Below, in pieces: positions 48,045 through 60,521 of a stretch of 64,000 nt of DNA. The stretch is from NCBI GenBank assembly GCA_018296165.2, contig JACKQL020000015.1, positions 62,001 through 126,000 on the forward strand. Reading direction: 5' to 3'. How positions within the stretch are numbered: the stretch's first letter is position 1; each line of letters starts with the position of its first letter. The DNA is from Termitomyces sp. T153. Taxonomy: Eukaryota > Basidiomycota > Agaricomycetes > Agaricales > Lyophyllaceae. A program made the translations under genes and the position numbers. The notes under the pieces were generated by a model. It was not told the DNA's origin. It saw nothing but the letters and a program-made list of their open reading frames with translations, and did no database searches.

Positions 48045-51000
48045 CTAGTATAGTCCTTGTCCTATCCTGTTCTGTCTTTCTTCTGGTGTATTTAAAGGGA
48101 TAATGTTGCTGGGACTTGTTTTACCAGGAGGCTTACAGTTTTCAGCCTTAATAAATGTTTGTTTTGACTTCTGGTGTTTATTATGTTCCCAATGGTGTGA
48201 CAACATCGTATCACCATCTTTGAGGCTGCTACTTCTTCCCAGCACTCTGATACAGTGTTAGCTGTATTATTAGAGCCACTTGGTCCAGCTTCAGGAATGG
48301 CCAGTATAACAATATTAGTTGCTATGGCCATGTCCAAAGGGCTAGGGACAACTTGTGGAGTTGTCTCTGAGTGGGGGTTTGTGAGTGCCAAAGAGTTGTT
48401 GGCATAGTCCAGTTATGGGCTCCTCTGTATGCATGTCCTGAGAGGATGCAGCAGAGCTTGCAGCTGGGTCAGTAGTGGTTGATGCCATTGATACAGAGGG
48501 CCCCTCCTCAGTTGGAGCTGTACTTGCACTTGGGGGAGGAGCCACTCTGCTTCTGCAAGGAAGGCTCTTACCACCTCTGTAGGATGCTGCAGGAGGTGAG
48601 TGAAGATGGCCACCTCACTATAGCACAGCCATTCAGCTGCACTGAGTGGGAAGTGACCATGGCTCTTGTGGAGTTGCAGGAGCACTTAGAAGTGCTCTTA
48701 ATTGTCAGCAGTGAGAGCATACCACCTATTGTATCCATCCAAAGTGGGGGGCATGCCAATGGTCTGGAGTCAATGATGGCATTCATTGTCAACCCTTGTA
48801 AACACAGGTCCATGTGTAATGTGCTCCCTGACCAATGATGATTAAAGAAGCATATACTATAGGTATATGCATGATTCACCCAGGCAGGAGGCATGCAGTT
48901 TGCTAAGAGGTGACATATAATTTATGTCTCACTAAAATTGTTAATTTGCATAAGCAGCACTTGCAGCCTATGCAGAGTGAAAGTGTAAGGAGCAAAAGAA
49001 GTAAACTCCCCTACATGAGCATAGTAATTGTCAACTGCATTCTGATAGAGACAAGGTTGAGCAGCCACTATAGCAAACAGCCTTATATAGGCCATTTATG
49101 CATATAGTGTAGTTAGAGCAAGTGTCTAACTCAGTAAACATCCAAAGACCAAATATTGGTCTATATATAACAATGCATCAATGGCCACACCTGAATACAG
49201 GTTCTGCAAACCTAGGTGGCTGTGGTGGAGAATATGTTGCACTCACATGTCAATGTCAAAGTGACAGCTAATTGAGACTTGATCAAGTCCCACTCTGCAT
49301 GTATTGTTATCTATGTAGCAAGCATGGCTGACAAACATGACAGCAAGGGGACTGGTTGCCAATGGCAGTCCTCTCTGGAAAGAGATGTTTCCAACTCTCT
49401 TGGAGTCAACTCCATGACACACTACATAGTGTGGTCCCTGGGGTCTGGAGCTATGTAAAAGAAGATCCAGTGGAACTGCTGAAGGGGAAGAGTGGCATGT
49501 ATCTGCTCCCTCATAGTAACCTTAGCCCAACTCTTGCAACTGAGCTTCAGGATCAGCTTAGCTGTTCTGGGTTCATGAGCATCTAATGGAGAGCCCACCA
49601 ATATAGTAATTTAAAGTGCAGGGATATATGTGATATTCCTGCCATCTCTGTGGAGTGGGCAAAGACTGCTGTGTTGCCAACAAAGACCACATTGATTGTT
49701 GGCAACCAATAGAAGTTGGGGTGAAGAATACCCCTGAAGTCATTCTAGCACTCAAAGTGCCCTCATATCAATATGGTCTCCTAGCTATCTGAAAGGTGGC
49801 CAGGCACTGTATCATTCAGATGTTTGAGGTCTAGTTTGGACTTCTTAGCATCAATAGCTAACAGTTGTTTAGCATTAGCATTGTGCTGCTTAGTGTTGCT
49901 ATCCAAAATACATTGTTTAGATGTTGGGACATCATCATTGTCATTGCTCCCCAAGTCAGATGCCACTAGGGCAGCTTGTACTTGGGTAGCAAAGAATTCT
50001 TTGTCATGGGGGTCCCAATGCACTGGTGGAAAGTACTCATGGGACAGGGCAGTAGGGATATTGTAGGTCTTCAGTTCAAGGACCTCAATCATTCCTGCCT
50101 CTAATCCCTGCAGCACATTTGCAGAAAAGGCTACCAAGGTGGCAATGACTACAGGGTCAGCTGCAACAACTGGAGTTGTAGCTGGCTTTGCAAAGCCAGC
50201 CTTTATCATTGCTGGCCTTAACAGTATAGCCTTAGCTGCCACTGGTTTTAGTGGCCCAGCTTTAGCTGCCACTGGTTTTGATGGTCCAGCAGTGGACAGA
50301 GATGTCTTGAAGTCAGGGTGCTCATCCATCCTCCAGTCATTACCAGCAGGCACATCATTGTCATAGAGCAGCAAAGGTGCCCTCTGAGTTGAGGAACCCT
50401 TGACAAACACAGAAGGCTTCATGCAAACCTTCTTTGCCTCTCAAGGTTTAGAAGGGGACACTACCCACTTCCCCTTCTCCAAGGCTGAGCAGAAGAGATC
50501 CATTCAGGCCTCATTCTTTTGGTTTCAAACAATATCAAGTTCATTCAGGACTTGAGATAGTGCTAGTTGCACTACTGGATTATTGAGGATGTCAGCTCTA
50601 ACATCCTCTGGAACTCTGGCTCCATGAAGCCACTGGAGAAGGTGAGGGAGTTGCTCATCTGCAACAGTGAAGGGCTCAGGCTCCTTTGCTTTGCCCTTGC
50701 CCTTCTCCTTTGCAGAAAAGCATTGCTCAACAAGGAAGTGCTACTCTCCTATGCTGGTGTGGGTGGTTATATTGCAGTTGCCTTTTTTTTTTCCTTTACT
50801 GATCAAAGCAGCTGTTGGATGCCCTGATGTGCTTGAAGCTAAAGATGTGGCATTCAATGAATGCACTGTAGTGGGCAGCAGAAAGTATGACTATCACAGA
50901 GAAGCCAAGGATTGCATTAAAGCCATAATAGACTCAGAGCTATTGTCATCCACTTCCATTGCCTCTGATAAAGATGATTCAGGATCAGAGATCCCTACTT

Positions 51001-51890
51001 GTGGTAAAATGGTGGCAGATCATTGTTAACCTGCCATGCTTGCTGTATGGCCAGGACTACTCCCTGGCAATGGGGCCCCATTGTATTGTAGCACCACATA
51101 CTGTTGAAATTCCTGGGACCACACAGGCTGTGGGCTCACAGAGTATCCAAAGTTCATTGGTGGGGGCACCTGAAGTCCCTCACATCCTTTTCCCACACCA
51201 CCATGCTGCAGAGGTGCACTGCTCCCTGCATTGGCAACTGCTGCATTGCTACTGTGTAGCTGAGTGGAGCCACATTAGCTGGCACCACTGCAGGTCCTCT
51301 GTCCATGGGCCTTGTTTCTCTTAGGGCCAGAGCCACTCTTCTCATTGCTGGGACACTATATTCTCAGGCACCAACCCTCCTGCCAATACAGCAAAACCAC
51401 CAAAATCTGGGAGTGAGCTGCTCTCTGGGACTCCTCCTCCTCTTGAGCTTTGTCAAAAGCTCATCAAATATCTTGGCAGACTATTGTCTGCCTTGCCAGT
51501 TGCAACCAGCCAAAAAACTGAGTGATATGATATTTAATAGCTGCCAGCATGGTGGCCTGTCTACCTTCTAAACTAAGTCAAGTTGACTTAGTCCTTCTAG
51601 CCAACTGCACAGAGCACTGGATGCCCTGCAACTCCAAGTACCTGTCAAGGGCTTCTCAAGTGGTGTTCTCCAGACTCTAACAAACCTCAAATTTGAGGTT
51701 TGCTCCATCCTAACAATGACCTAACAGGTCATTGACAAACTACTCCTGGCCATCTGGAGCACCAAGGTCATATAGCTCTGGTGTTGCTCTTTGGTAAACA
51801 GCATGTTGTTACTGGCCTTGTACAGTCACAATAGCAACACATAGAACTTAAAATGTATTTTTAATTCCTGGAGTGCTATAGGCAGCTCCA
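48045..51890 (-). pseudogene. Unidentified decayed coding block on the minus strand
   Basis: The frame 50422-49781 is open for 213 codons and contains the internal repeat AGPSKPVAAKAGPLKPVAAKA in part, then acidic and Asn-rich sequence. Another minus-strand frame from about 49,740 to 48,570 stays readable with few stops (for instance CMPPAWVNHAYTYSICFFN near 48,880). Codon-like continuity suggests an old protein, perhaps a Gag-like or accessory protein of a retroelement; no known domain is visible. It lies downstream of the integrase relic at 51,900-53,760 in the same orientation, but may belong to a different insertion. Confidence 0.3.
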
Positions 51891-51899
51891 ACACATAAT

Positions 51900-53760
51900 T
51901 GGAGGTCTCATTGTAGGCCTCCAAGATTTTATATGGCCCAACCTACTTTGGACAGAGCTTTCTAGCTCTGCCTTCCAAAAGGTTGAGGTTTTTTGTCAAA
52001 AGGTACACCAATGCACTTTTCTCCAGCTCTGGATTGGGTCTATGATGCAAGTTTGCAGTATCTGACCTGATCTTGTGTATTATTGACAGCATGTAGCCAC
52101 CATTCAACTCAAATGGTGCAAAATGCATTGTCTCAAAAATGCATGTGTTAATTGCAAACTCATTTAAGTCTATCTGACTGAACCAGTCCTTCTGATCTGG
52201 GAACACCACAGTGTGCAATATCTGACCAAAATTCCTATTGGCACATTTGGTCTGTCCATCCATCTATAGATGAAAGGATGTTGACATTAGGAGCTGTGCT
52301 CCTAATAACTTATGCAGTTCATGCCACTATTTAGATGTAAACTGAGGATCCCAATCACTGACAATCAAGCTTGGGAGGCCATGGAGCTGTAAGGGCAACC
52401 TCTGGAGGCTGTGGCTCAATCACACAGCTGGCAGAGGGAGATCCAAAGTCTATTCAGTATTTACAAGTCCTAGAGTTCTAGCTACTCACCTGGCAGAAGG
52501 AGATCCAAAGAGAACAAGTCTAAGGATCCCCAATACCAGTGTTTGGAAAATTTACTCTAGAGCTTCTGGAAAAAACACCCAACAACAACCAAATCCAGAG
52601 TCCAATCAAAAAGTGAAAATCCATTGTAAATGGCCTTGATCTCCAGACTCCCAGCACATGATCACCTACCAATAAAACCAAAAGATAGCCCTTGGTTGAA
52701 AGTACTTGGGGTCCAAAGATGGGAGGCCTACAATGAGCGGTAGGCCCAGAATACAGGAAACAATCCAGGGGTCTGGTAAGAGGCCATGTGGAAGGGGCAA
52801 CTCTTGTCAAAATTATGGACAGAGAACCAGTGCAGCCTGAAGGCTAGAACTGAGACCAGCAGATAGGGAAAGCAAAGGAGAATAAAGGAAAACCATAAGG
52901 AGGGAGAACAGGACAAAGGGAAGATGGGACATCCCCTAACAGGAGCCTCACAATTTCTCACATGTAAATTCAGGACAGCTGCAATACTGTCATAGTAGTG
53001 TGCACTAGAATCAAGTGCAGCATGCTTGTCATGTGACAGATAACTACCCATAAGTAGTTTTACCCCTTAGATTCAGGAAATGGGCCTATAAAGTCCATCC
53101 CTATGGAATCCCAGGGTTTAACTGGCATGGGCAGGGAGTGTAATTTCCCTGAAGGGAGATGATTGCTCCCATTGGCCCACTGGCATAATTGGCAAGTGGT
53201 GTAGAATCCATTCACATCTGTGACCACTGTTAGCCACCAATACCAATGACAAATGTATTCTGTCATTCTCTAGATGCCAAAGAGCCCAACTACATGATGT
53301 GCTTGGCCAAGCAATTTGGTTACAATCTCCCAATCACAAGGTATACACAACACCTTGTGGCCCAAGAGATTTGTAGTCCAAATTAGCTTGTCTTTCAGCC
53401 AGAAGGACTTATAGTCTTTTGGCTAAGTCTGGATCTCAGCAAAGAGCTTGTCTTTGCTATACAAGGACTGGATCCAACAGAGGAATTCCTTGTCAGATTA
53501 GTCCTGAGGCTGTAGAGACTGGGCCATCCCAAAGATAGCCTCACTAAGAGTCATATCCCCCATGTTGTCAGAACTATCAGACCCCTGATGGGCCTGAGCA
53601 GATCCCTCCATGCTATCATTACTGTCAGCAAGACCTTGTGGTTCTACATCACAAAGTTTATGACAATCTCACACCCACTGGCTTTTGTGGCTTGGTCTGC
53701 AGGATAGAATATTCTCAGACCAAAGAATAGAAGTGTTCACCAGGTCTGTCCATTTATCTG
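51900..53760 (-). pseudogene. Ty3/gypsy RNase H-integrase relic, minus strand, split by a solo LTR
   Basis: The part right of the LTR reads a linker (DKEFLCWIQSLYSKDKLF near 53,480), zinc-binding CQLCQWANGSNHLPSGKLHS (about 53,190) and the first catalytic Asp in KPWDSIGMDFIGPFPESKG (about 53,110). The part left of the LTR continues with a second Asp in SDWDPQFTSK-like sequence (about 52,350), MDGQTKCANRNFGQILHTVV (about 52,260), and FELNGGYMLSIIHKIRSD. The reading resumes across the LTR once the duplicated GGAGC is removed. Stops are frequent. It is a third gypsy lineage, distinct from families A and F. Confidence 0.8.
52388..52941 (-). mobile_element. Family F solo LTR in gypsy integrase
   Basis: 554 bp. 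On the plus strand it begins TGTAAGGGCAACCTCTGGAG and ends GACATCCCCTAACA, flanked by a perfect duplication GGAGC (52383-52387 and 52942-52946). It is the best-preserved family F LTR in the window. Confidence 0.95.
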
Positions 53761-55260
53761 ACTGTAAGATCCTTCAGCATTGTCTCTGTGCTTAGCTTGC
53801 TGTGCTTGCCCTCTGCCTGACTCCTGGCTGCCCCTGTGCCCCTCAACTCTCACTCATTGCTTGTGACTTGCCTGCTCTTGCCAGATTTACCTGCAGAGTG
53901 ATCATTCCCCTACAAGGAGGGATCATGCTAATTGATGGATCAACTAAAAAAAATTGAAAGAGTATGCTTTGGGAATATACCTGCAATTTAAAAAATGAAA
54001 CAGGTGCATATCTTGCTCCAAAACCAATTTTAATATTTGCACTTGATTCCATCTCTCCCTTGGAACTTATAAAGCTCCAACTTTAAGTTGTCAGTTGTTG
54101 GTCATTCAACAAAAAATCATTTAAAAAAAGACTCACACCAAATCAATATCAATACCTGCAAACTTTGATCTCTTGTGTCAAGTTTTTATGGTGGTGGATT
54201 GGAAAGCATTTTTGCAAGAAAGTACTGTTAACTTTATAGAAGAAAATGTTTGGGATGAAATACCAATCATCTCTGCTGATGGGCACTCTAAATATGTTGA
54301 ACCACACTATCTTGGCCCAACATTGAAGCTTCAAAACTTAAAGTAGTCATCCAACAAGCAGTGAAAGGCCATCTTATAGGTAAATTAAAACAATTGCATC
54401 TAGAAAAGGTGACCTGACAGGTTCTCAGGCTCAGATATACCAACACAAACTTCAATTAAGGAAGCTAGGCCTGCTCCAAATCATCCTCCTTCTGCACCTT
54501 CTCCATCAGTGGACAATAGGCTCTTACAGAATACACAATCTAATTCAGATCTCAACATCATTCCAAATGTGATTAACTCAAATCTGGAAAAAATCAAATC
54601 ACAAAGGAAAGATGTCATTTATAAACCTACTATGCAAAAATATAGCAACAATTATATCTATACCCCCAAATTTGAGGAACTTTTCCATCAAATTTATTCA
54701 CATTGTTTTTCCTCCCTTGGATCTAAACTTTAACCTGAACTTTGTGTCATATTCTATAAGTTTTTTTGTATGGAATTAAAATCTGTACAATGTGAAATAA
54801 ACAAGAACAATGAATTTATTCATATCAATGAGTAATAAATATAAAATAGTACTATATGTCTTATCTGGCTGCACTTTCCTTTAATGCAATATATATTAAA
54901 AATTATGAATGATGGTACTGTGTGCTTAATTACCACCAATTTTGTACAATCAAAGCCACTCACTGAAAATTGATCAAATTTTTTCTTCTGATAAAATACA
55001 TCTAATCATGGGGATCATGCCCATTGCTGTCTAGCTACTGTGTAGAGAACATAAACAGCCAGTTCTTTCTTCTCTTCACATTGCCTTACTAATTTACTAG
55101 CAATCTCATTCCTTACACTTTCAAAATTCTCCATTTCACAACTTCACATATTTATTCATTATTTAATCTCAATCTCAAATTCTACATTTCACAGTTCACA
55201 TGTTGACAAGTACCACAAAAATTCTCTATTTCACAAAGTTCACATATCTTTGAACAGAAC
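53761..55260. other. AT-rich decayed sequence at the right edge of the island
   Basis: Strongly AT-rich with almost no CG. Short plus-strand frames (54,509-54,733) show no known domain. CG-containing host DNA resumes at about 55,265. No terminal repeat was found. Confidence 0.4.
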
Positions 55261-55387
55261 AGAATCTACGAGATTTGGAATTACACGAACAGCTTACAGT
55301 TCTGAATTGGGTGGATAGATAGAAATAGAAATCTATGACCGTGGTCCAAGTCAATGCGTGACCATGGAATAATAATGGCTAATTTGG

Positions 55388-57655
55388 TTAAGCCACGGCA
55401 GCAGCAGAGCATATGAGGGACACTGCTTCCGTTGAGCGCGGCCGGATCATACACTTGAAGGGAAGCGGATGACTACGCAAAGGTATGATTCAGTACCCAT
55501 TCCTCTACAATTATTCTGAGACTATCACTCACGCAATCAGGCCGGAAAGATATTCCTGAGAAGGCTCTATCACACGGCCATCGTTATCGACAGCCTTAGA
55601 CAGATGGAATGTTGTGAGTATAGATGCGGCGGCGATCCAGATTGACGATATAGCCATGTGACGACCGGGACAAAATCTAAGAATATGCATGTGTCAGAAT
55701 AAGGTTTCATTGTAAATTACATGCTCACCTTCTTCCAAACCCGAATGCCATACTGGGGTCACGGATGTCTGGGTTGAGCTTGCCGTCTTTCATGAAACGA
55801 TCCGGGTTGAAGGTATCGGGATCAGGATAAATCGACCTAGCAATCGTCAGAGGTACATCAGAGCTTGTACTGAAATGATAATAACACACTCGTCATGAAG
55901 CATGGCCCTTTGTTGGATTAATGCGAGAAGGTTGAGTGATTGACATCTGTGATGGAATCATTGTCTTCTTACCACGCGTTCCCGATGACAGTGGAACCTG
56001 CGGGAATATGATAGTTGTTATAGGTATCGTCATTAGTAGCGTAATGTGGAACTGCTGCTCAAGTGCCACGCTTTAGAATATGAGAGATAAACCTAGGAAA
56101 CAGGACCAAACCGAGTGGTACTACAGGTTGCCATCTGGAGGATAAATTAATTAATGCTCATCCCATTCTTCTGCACGATTTTATCACACACCTGAGAACT
56201 TCTTTGATAATGGCAGAAAGATAGGGTAGTGCTTGTTCGTCACTGAAATCAGGTAGATGTCCAGGAGGCAGAACACTATCCAGTTCCGTTTGTGCTTTCC
56301 GCTGCACTTCTGGGTGACAGACCATAGCTAAGACAAAAGTGTTTAGAGCTGACACTGTTGTGTCCGACCCGGCTGTTGATGAAGTCAGAAGGTACCAGAT
56401 TTACTGCTGGAACATGTATTACCTTCGTATAAACTTGCTGCAGTATCTCGTATTATGCGTTGCTGAACATCGATATCCCCTCCAGATGAATCCATGTTTC
56501 CTAAACAGTAGGAAACAAACGAAGGTTCCATAGCTTCTCCCTTGGCCTTTAGGCTCACTTTAAGGAGTGGAACACAAGGAGAGATGAAAAATCGCGAACC
56601 AATTTTTGCTGTACGACAGCAAATGGATTTTCAACCAGCTGCATGGTACAATCTCTCCAGGCCTTGGCCTTTCGCTGGAAATCTACTCCTGGCATCCACG
56701 CAGGGACATATTTGAGCAAAGGGATGAAATCAACTAGGAATCTTCCTGGAATTGTGGCTTCGCTCATTCCATGCATCGCGGTTTCGGCAATCGCAATGTA
56801 TGGATCGTTCTCCGGCAGAACATCGATACCATACGTGACAGACATTATGATAGTCCCTGTAAGGCTTGTCGATACATCAATCAGAACGCTTATAGAAAGG
56901 AGAAATAAATTGTGTCCTACTCTCGTAAGTGCTTGGCGAAATCGTCCGGTTGATCAAGGAGACGCCGAAGCATGCGTCGTGTACATTTAAGTTCATGTGG
57001 TCGATATCTTTCGACAGAGGTGGGGTGAAATTCTGGAAAGGTTTGATTGTAAGTTGACTCATTTAGTATCGCCATATAAAGGTTCAGATGACCTCGATGA
57101 AATAAGCGTCTGCGGACTTTCCAGGCATCACCGTAGGGCATGAATGTGAACAGCCAACTCCACTCCATTCTACAGACAGAAACTTCAGGTTGTCCACATG
57201 GGACAGAATAGATTGGCTTCTTACAGCTCATTCAACATGACAAACCGCGGTCTTGAACGATATTTGACAGTCAGTGTACTTACTATAGCCATTGAGCATG
57301 ATTACCTGCTAGAGTAATTAGCGCATCTATTCTCGAAAAGCTCGTTTGCGGCTTCTAATGAATTGACGACAATGACACTCCGTCCAAGGATGTTAAGATA
57401 GATGATGTCCGAGCCTGGATGAAGGGACTCGAACATAAACCTTGAATATGAAACGAACACCATAGACTCACCGAATTGACGTCCCCAGTTTGCGTACGCA
57501 ATCCATTCAAAGGTACGTGGCAGTCCGAAAAAGTTTCCAATGATAGGTAGTCTTCTGGGGCCAGGAGGAAGGGGACAATTTACAACTCGTCTTGAAAAAA
57601 AGAAAGCAACAGCTGCAACGGAGGCTAATAGAAAAATTTGCAAGGAGGTCGACAT
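55388..57655 (-). CDS. Cytochrome P450 monooxygenase
   Basis: Heme-thiolate monooxygenase anchored in the ER. The start at 57655 gives a membrane anchor (residues about 5-22), then the hinge CPLPPGPRRLPIIGNFFGLP. Exons visible: 57306-57655, a 27-nt exon 57225-57251, 56921-57169, and more with short introns. The I-helix AGSDTTVSALNTF is near 56,350, the K-helix E-x-x-R in IIKEVLR near 56,200, and the heme loop FGFGRRFCPGRH is split by an intron (55,676-55,730). The last exon, 55388-55472, follows a 60-nt intron (55473-55532) and gives the usual ending HPLPFKCMIRPRS; without that intron the protein would end early. Key residues are present and no break is seen. The sequence resembles the OrdA/CYP64-type clans expanded in Agaricomycetes; substrate unknown. 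Confidence 0.9.
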
Positions 57656-58296
57656 GGTGGTATGAAGATATAGCCACTTCTCCTGCCAGCGTAGCTATGG
57701 CCGTCAGATTTTGATCTTGTTTGTATTGTAACTTGTTTTGTAGCTTCACATTTTTCCTTTCGAAAACTTCTGGCAGATGAAAGGTGCCAGCCATGATTCC
57801 CAGTGAAAAGTACCTCGGGCCGATAGCAGGATCAATGCAATGCAAGCCACCAGAGCCCCGGATGCATAATTGCAAGGTACTTCTTTTAACTTAGAAAGAA
57901 TATCCTCAAAATTTAAAAAATCTTGGAACTTTAGAAAGAGATCCTCGAACTTTGAAAATATATCTAAATAAGTGACAAGTCGAAACGTACCTACTTTGTC
58001 CTCTCCATTGCTGCCTGCCACACAAAAACGATATATACAAAGTCGACAAGGAAGAATCATACAGCACGAAACCATAATATCTTCGCATGCAACGATGCAA
58101 TGCGCACGACTAGGAGGAGGTTGGAATCCCAGAACCGCATGTATGATACATTGGACCACTTTTTTGGCCCTGGTCTACTCGTTCGTTCTTGGGATCGCAC
58201 GTTCAGACCTTCTGAATTAGCATGAATGATACGTAGTTGATTGAGTACACAGAAGCAAGTCCGAAGCAGAGGTACCGAAGGACAGGTATGATCACT
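57656..58296. other. Intergenic region between P450 and uS19m genes
   Basis: Holds the P450 promoter and the uS19m 3' end. Near 57,895-57,966 a phrase like TCCTCGAACTTTGAAAATAT recurs imperfectly about three times. No gene is supported. Confidence 0.5.
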
Positions 58297-58736
58297 TTAC
58301 TTATTCTTTGTCGGCCTGCATACCAGTTAGATGCCGCAGAGGAGGAAAGATGACGAGTTACACACTTGGGGTTGAATTTCTTTTTCGTATGAGAAAACTC
58401 TCCCAACTTATGTCCGACCATATCCTGCGTCACCAACACCGGGAGATAATCTCTGCCGTTGTGCACCATAAATCTAACACTGTAGAACATGAGAATCGGG
58501 GCAAGACCATGCGGCTCCAAAGCAAACGTACCCAACAAAGTTCGGTAGTATTGTACATGATCGTGCCTTTGTCTTTATCGCTTGATGGTTGGCAATAGCT
58601 TCACGGAGGTTGGGAAAAGCAACAAAGTACGGCCCTGCAGCCGAAAGGTCAATGACGATTCGATACAGAAGCTGTAAAAAACCAGACCTTTCCACGCTGA
58701 GCGCCCAGACTTCAGAAGTTGCATGGTTGGCCGCAT
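58297..58736 (-). CDS. RSM19: Mitochondrial small-subunit ribosomal protein uS19m
   Basis: Four short exons, 58688-58736, 58532-58634, 58366-58479 and 58297-58315, with three introns of 50-53 nt, all GT-AG. Joined they give 94 residues, close to yeast Rsm19. Family motifs in order are [49 protein letters not shown] and [17 protein letters not shown], ending PTKNK. uS19 sits in the head of the small ribosomal subunit near the A-site finger. The start at 58736 gives a short basic N-terminus (MRPTMQLLK). The last exon codes only six residues but supplies the conserved TKNK tail, which supports the model. The gene is nuclear, for a mitochondrial product. The upstream region is shared with the divergent gene at 58899. 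Confidence 0.9.
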
Positions 58737-58898
58737 TTTGACGACAAACACGCTCGTGGACTGAGGAAACGTCGCGGTTCAAGGAAAATTCATGTCACGT
58801 GCATTATTACGAAACCGAGGAAAATGATCAAAAATGGAAAATGACGTCTGTCGCCCCGACTCGGACGTCTTCGCCTCCTACTTGAACGGCAGTGCATC
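58737..58898. promoter_or_regulatory. Short bidirectional promoter region
   Basis: Only about 160-190 bp separate the start codons of uS19m (minus) and the PY-motif protein (plus). It contains a palindromic E-box CACGTG (58796-58801) and a CRE-like TGACGTC (58842-58848). Factor binding is inference. Confidence 0.45.
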
Positions 58899-59904
58899 GT
58901 GGTACATGCTCTCGACGCACTATTAGCCATGGCCTTTCGAGGTGCGATGAGTTCTGCGTTTTCCACAGAATTCTCTAGTACCACGTCTCTACTTTGGCCG
59001 CGTGCGCCCCAGACGTCAGAATCACAGACAAATTTTGAGTCGGGTCCGAGTCCATCGCACAGCTCGACGGCAGGGACCGCCTCGAGCAGTATTGCAACGA
59101 GCAGTCGGCCGTTCTTTCAGGGTCCACCGACGGACACGTCTTCGGCTAGTATCAACCAGAGTCAAGCGGTTTCAAAGGTGTGTCTTCATTTCCTTTTTCT
59201 CGTTTATCCATAATGTCAAGCGAATGATGTTGGTAGGCTGTTCTAGAATATATTCTCATTGTAGCGTTTTCCATGATTTTTGCAGGGCTCTTGGTTCAAA
59301 GGTACATATACGCGTTAGTCATATCACATTTATCTCCTATTGACGAAACTATCATTCATTCGCTCTCTACTCATCTACGTTCCATATACGACTCTAAATC
59401 AGAGTTCTGTTCAGACGACGAAATCACGCATTACTCTGGCGGCGTTCTTCTCCCCCGGACACTGATGTCCCTGCCCTCCCTCGACGCTTCCCACGTACGA
59501 TTGGCCTAACACAAGTCCCCCCATATCCATACTCACGACGCACACGTGCACTTGACACAGATGCAGCTGGTCGTCGTGTCCTAGACACCGTCAATATTTC
59601 CGACCACGACGGGTACATTGGTGACAAGGACGTGCTTCCCGCATATGACAATTCTGGACGACCACCCCAGTATAGGGAAGTGGCACTGGAGCTCAACATG
59701 ATGCCCACCATACGAACTGTCATGTCTGAAAATAGTACCATTACTGGGAATGCGGGAGATTCTCATCCGCCTCCGCGTGATCCGGGCGATGCCAGTGAGA
59801 CTCGAGACTCTCACTCATTCTCAGGTTCTGGTCAAGTGACTGCTGATGCGGTCCTCGATCTAGAGAGTCCTACGGTACCACGCGCTGCGCATGTGCGTCA
59901 ATAG
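58899..59904 (+). CDS. Serine-rich protein with PY motifs, function unknown
   Basis: Exon 1 (58899-59177, or start at Met11, 58929) is Ser/Thr-rich (TASSSIATSSRPFFQG). A 16-nt micro-exon 59286-59301 (GSWFK) seems to follow between TTTGCAG and GTACAT. The last exon begins near 59,408-59,415 and reads a basic, Pro/Tyr-rich region (RRFPRTIGLTQVPPYPYSRR) and LPAYDNSGRPPQYREVALELN, then a Ser/Asp-rich tail to the stop at 59,904. The acceptor at AATCAGAG (ending 59,407) keeps the long frame; TTCTGTTCAG (59,414) would end it at 59,509. The LPAYD..G.PP-Y pattern resembles the cytoplasmic tail of many Agaricomycete membrane proteins and WW-domain ligands, but I see no clear membrane helix. The gene is not recognised; the exon model is provisional. 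Confidence 0.5.
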
Positions 59905-60521
59905 ATGTTTGTCAAGGATTCAATATGCATGTCCCAAGCTTCAGTCTCTGAGACATTTGGGATCTGGCATTTTATGGAAATCACAGTTATGTTTTCTTGA
60001 ACTGTTTCCCTGGAAGGATCGGAATACTCACCCCTTTTTTGTTTCCCCTTTTGTAATCCTTTTGTGGCGCTATCGGACGCTGATGCCCTGACCAATAACT
60101 TTTTGCTTTTTTCGTTATGATGGACACAAGTACTTCTGCATACGTATACGCCATTATTTGTATGTAAATACATTCTGTCGTCTGTTCCATCTCCATCAAT
60201 CGGACATTTGCAGATTTTGGACGTAATCTGACCTCCTATGCAACTCGCCCAATACGGATAAGCGCAGACAGTCAGAAAACTGTCGGCATCGATACGTGAG
60301 AGGGAATAGACACCCATTGATGATGACTTCAAGAACCTGATACCCAAGCAGTGTACGATATTCAAAATGTCCAACTTCGAGACTGCAAATCTGACTTGGT
60401 GCCCGCTGGAGAAGGAGCCCGTTGGAGAATATATATGATTACAGATCTGACGCAGTGGGAGTATCTTGGATCGTTAACATTTACTGTTACTCTCACTCTC
60501 TTGCATAAAACCCAGAGACTT
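59905..60521. other. Convergent intergenic region
   Basis: Lies between the 3' ends of the PY-motif gene (plus) and the Hel2-like gene (minus). No coding or RNA signal is supported; the minus-strand open frame of 158 codons has no domain and unlikely codon content. Confidence 0.45.

Noticed and set aside
47442..48048. Phe/Ser/Pro-rich plus-strand frames
   Set aside because: They arise from a pyrimidine-rich tandem repeat and have no start context or domain.
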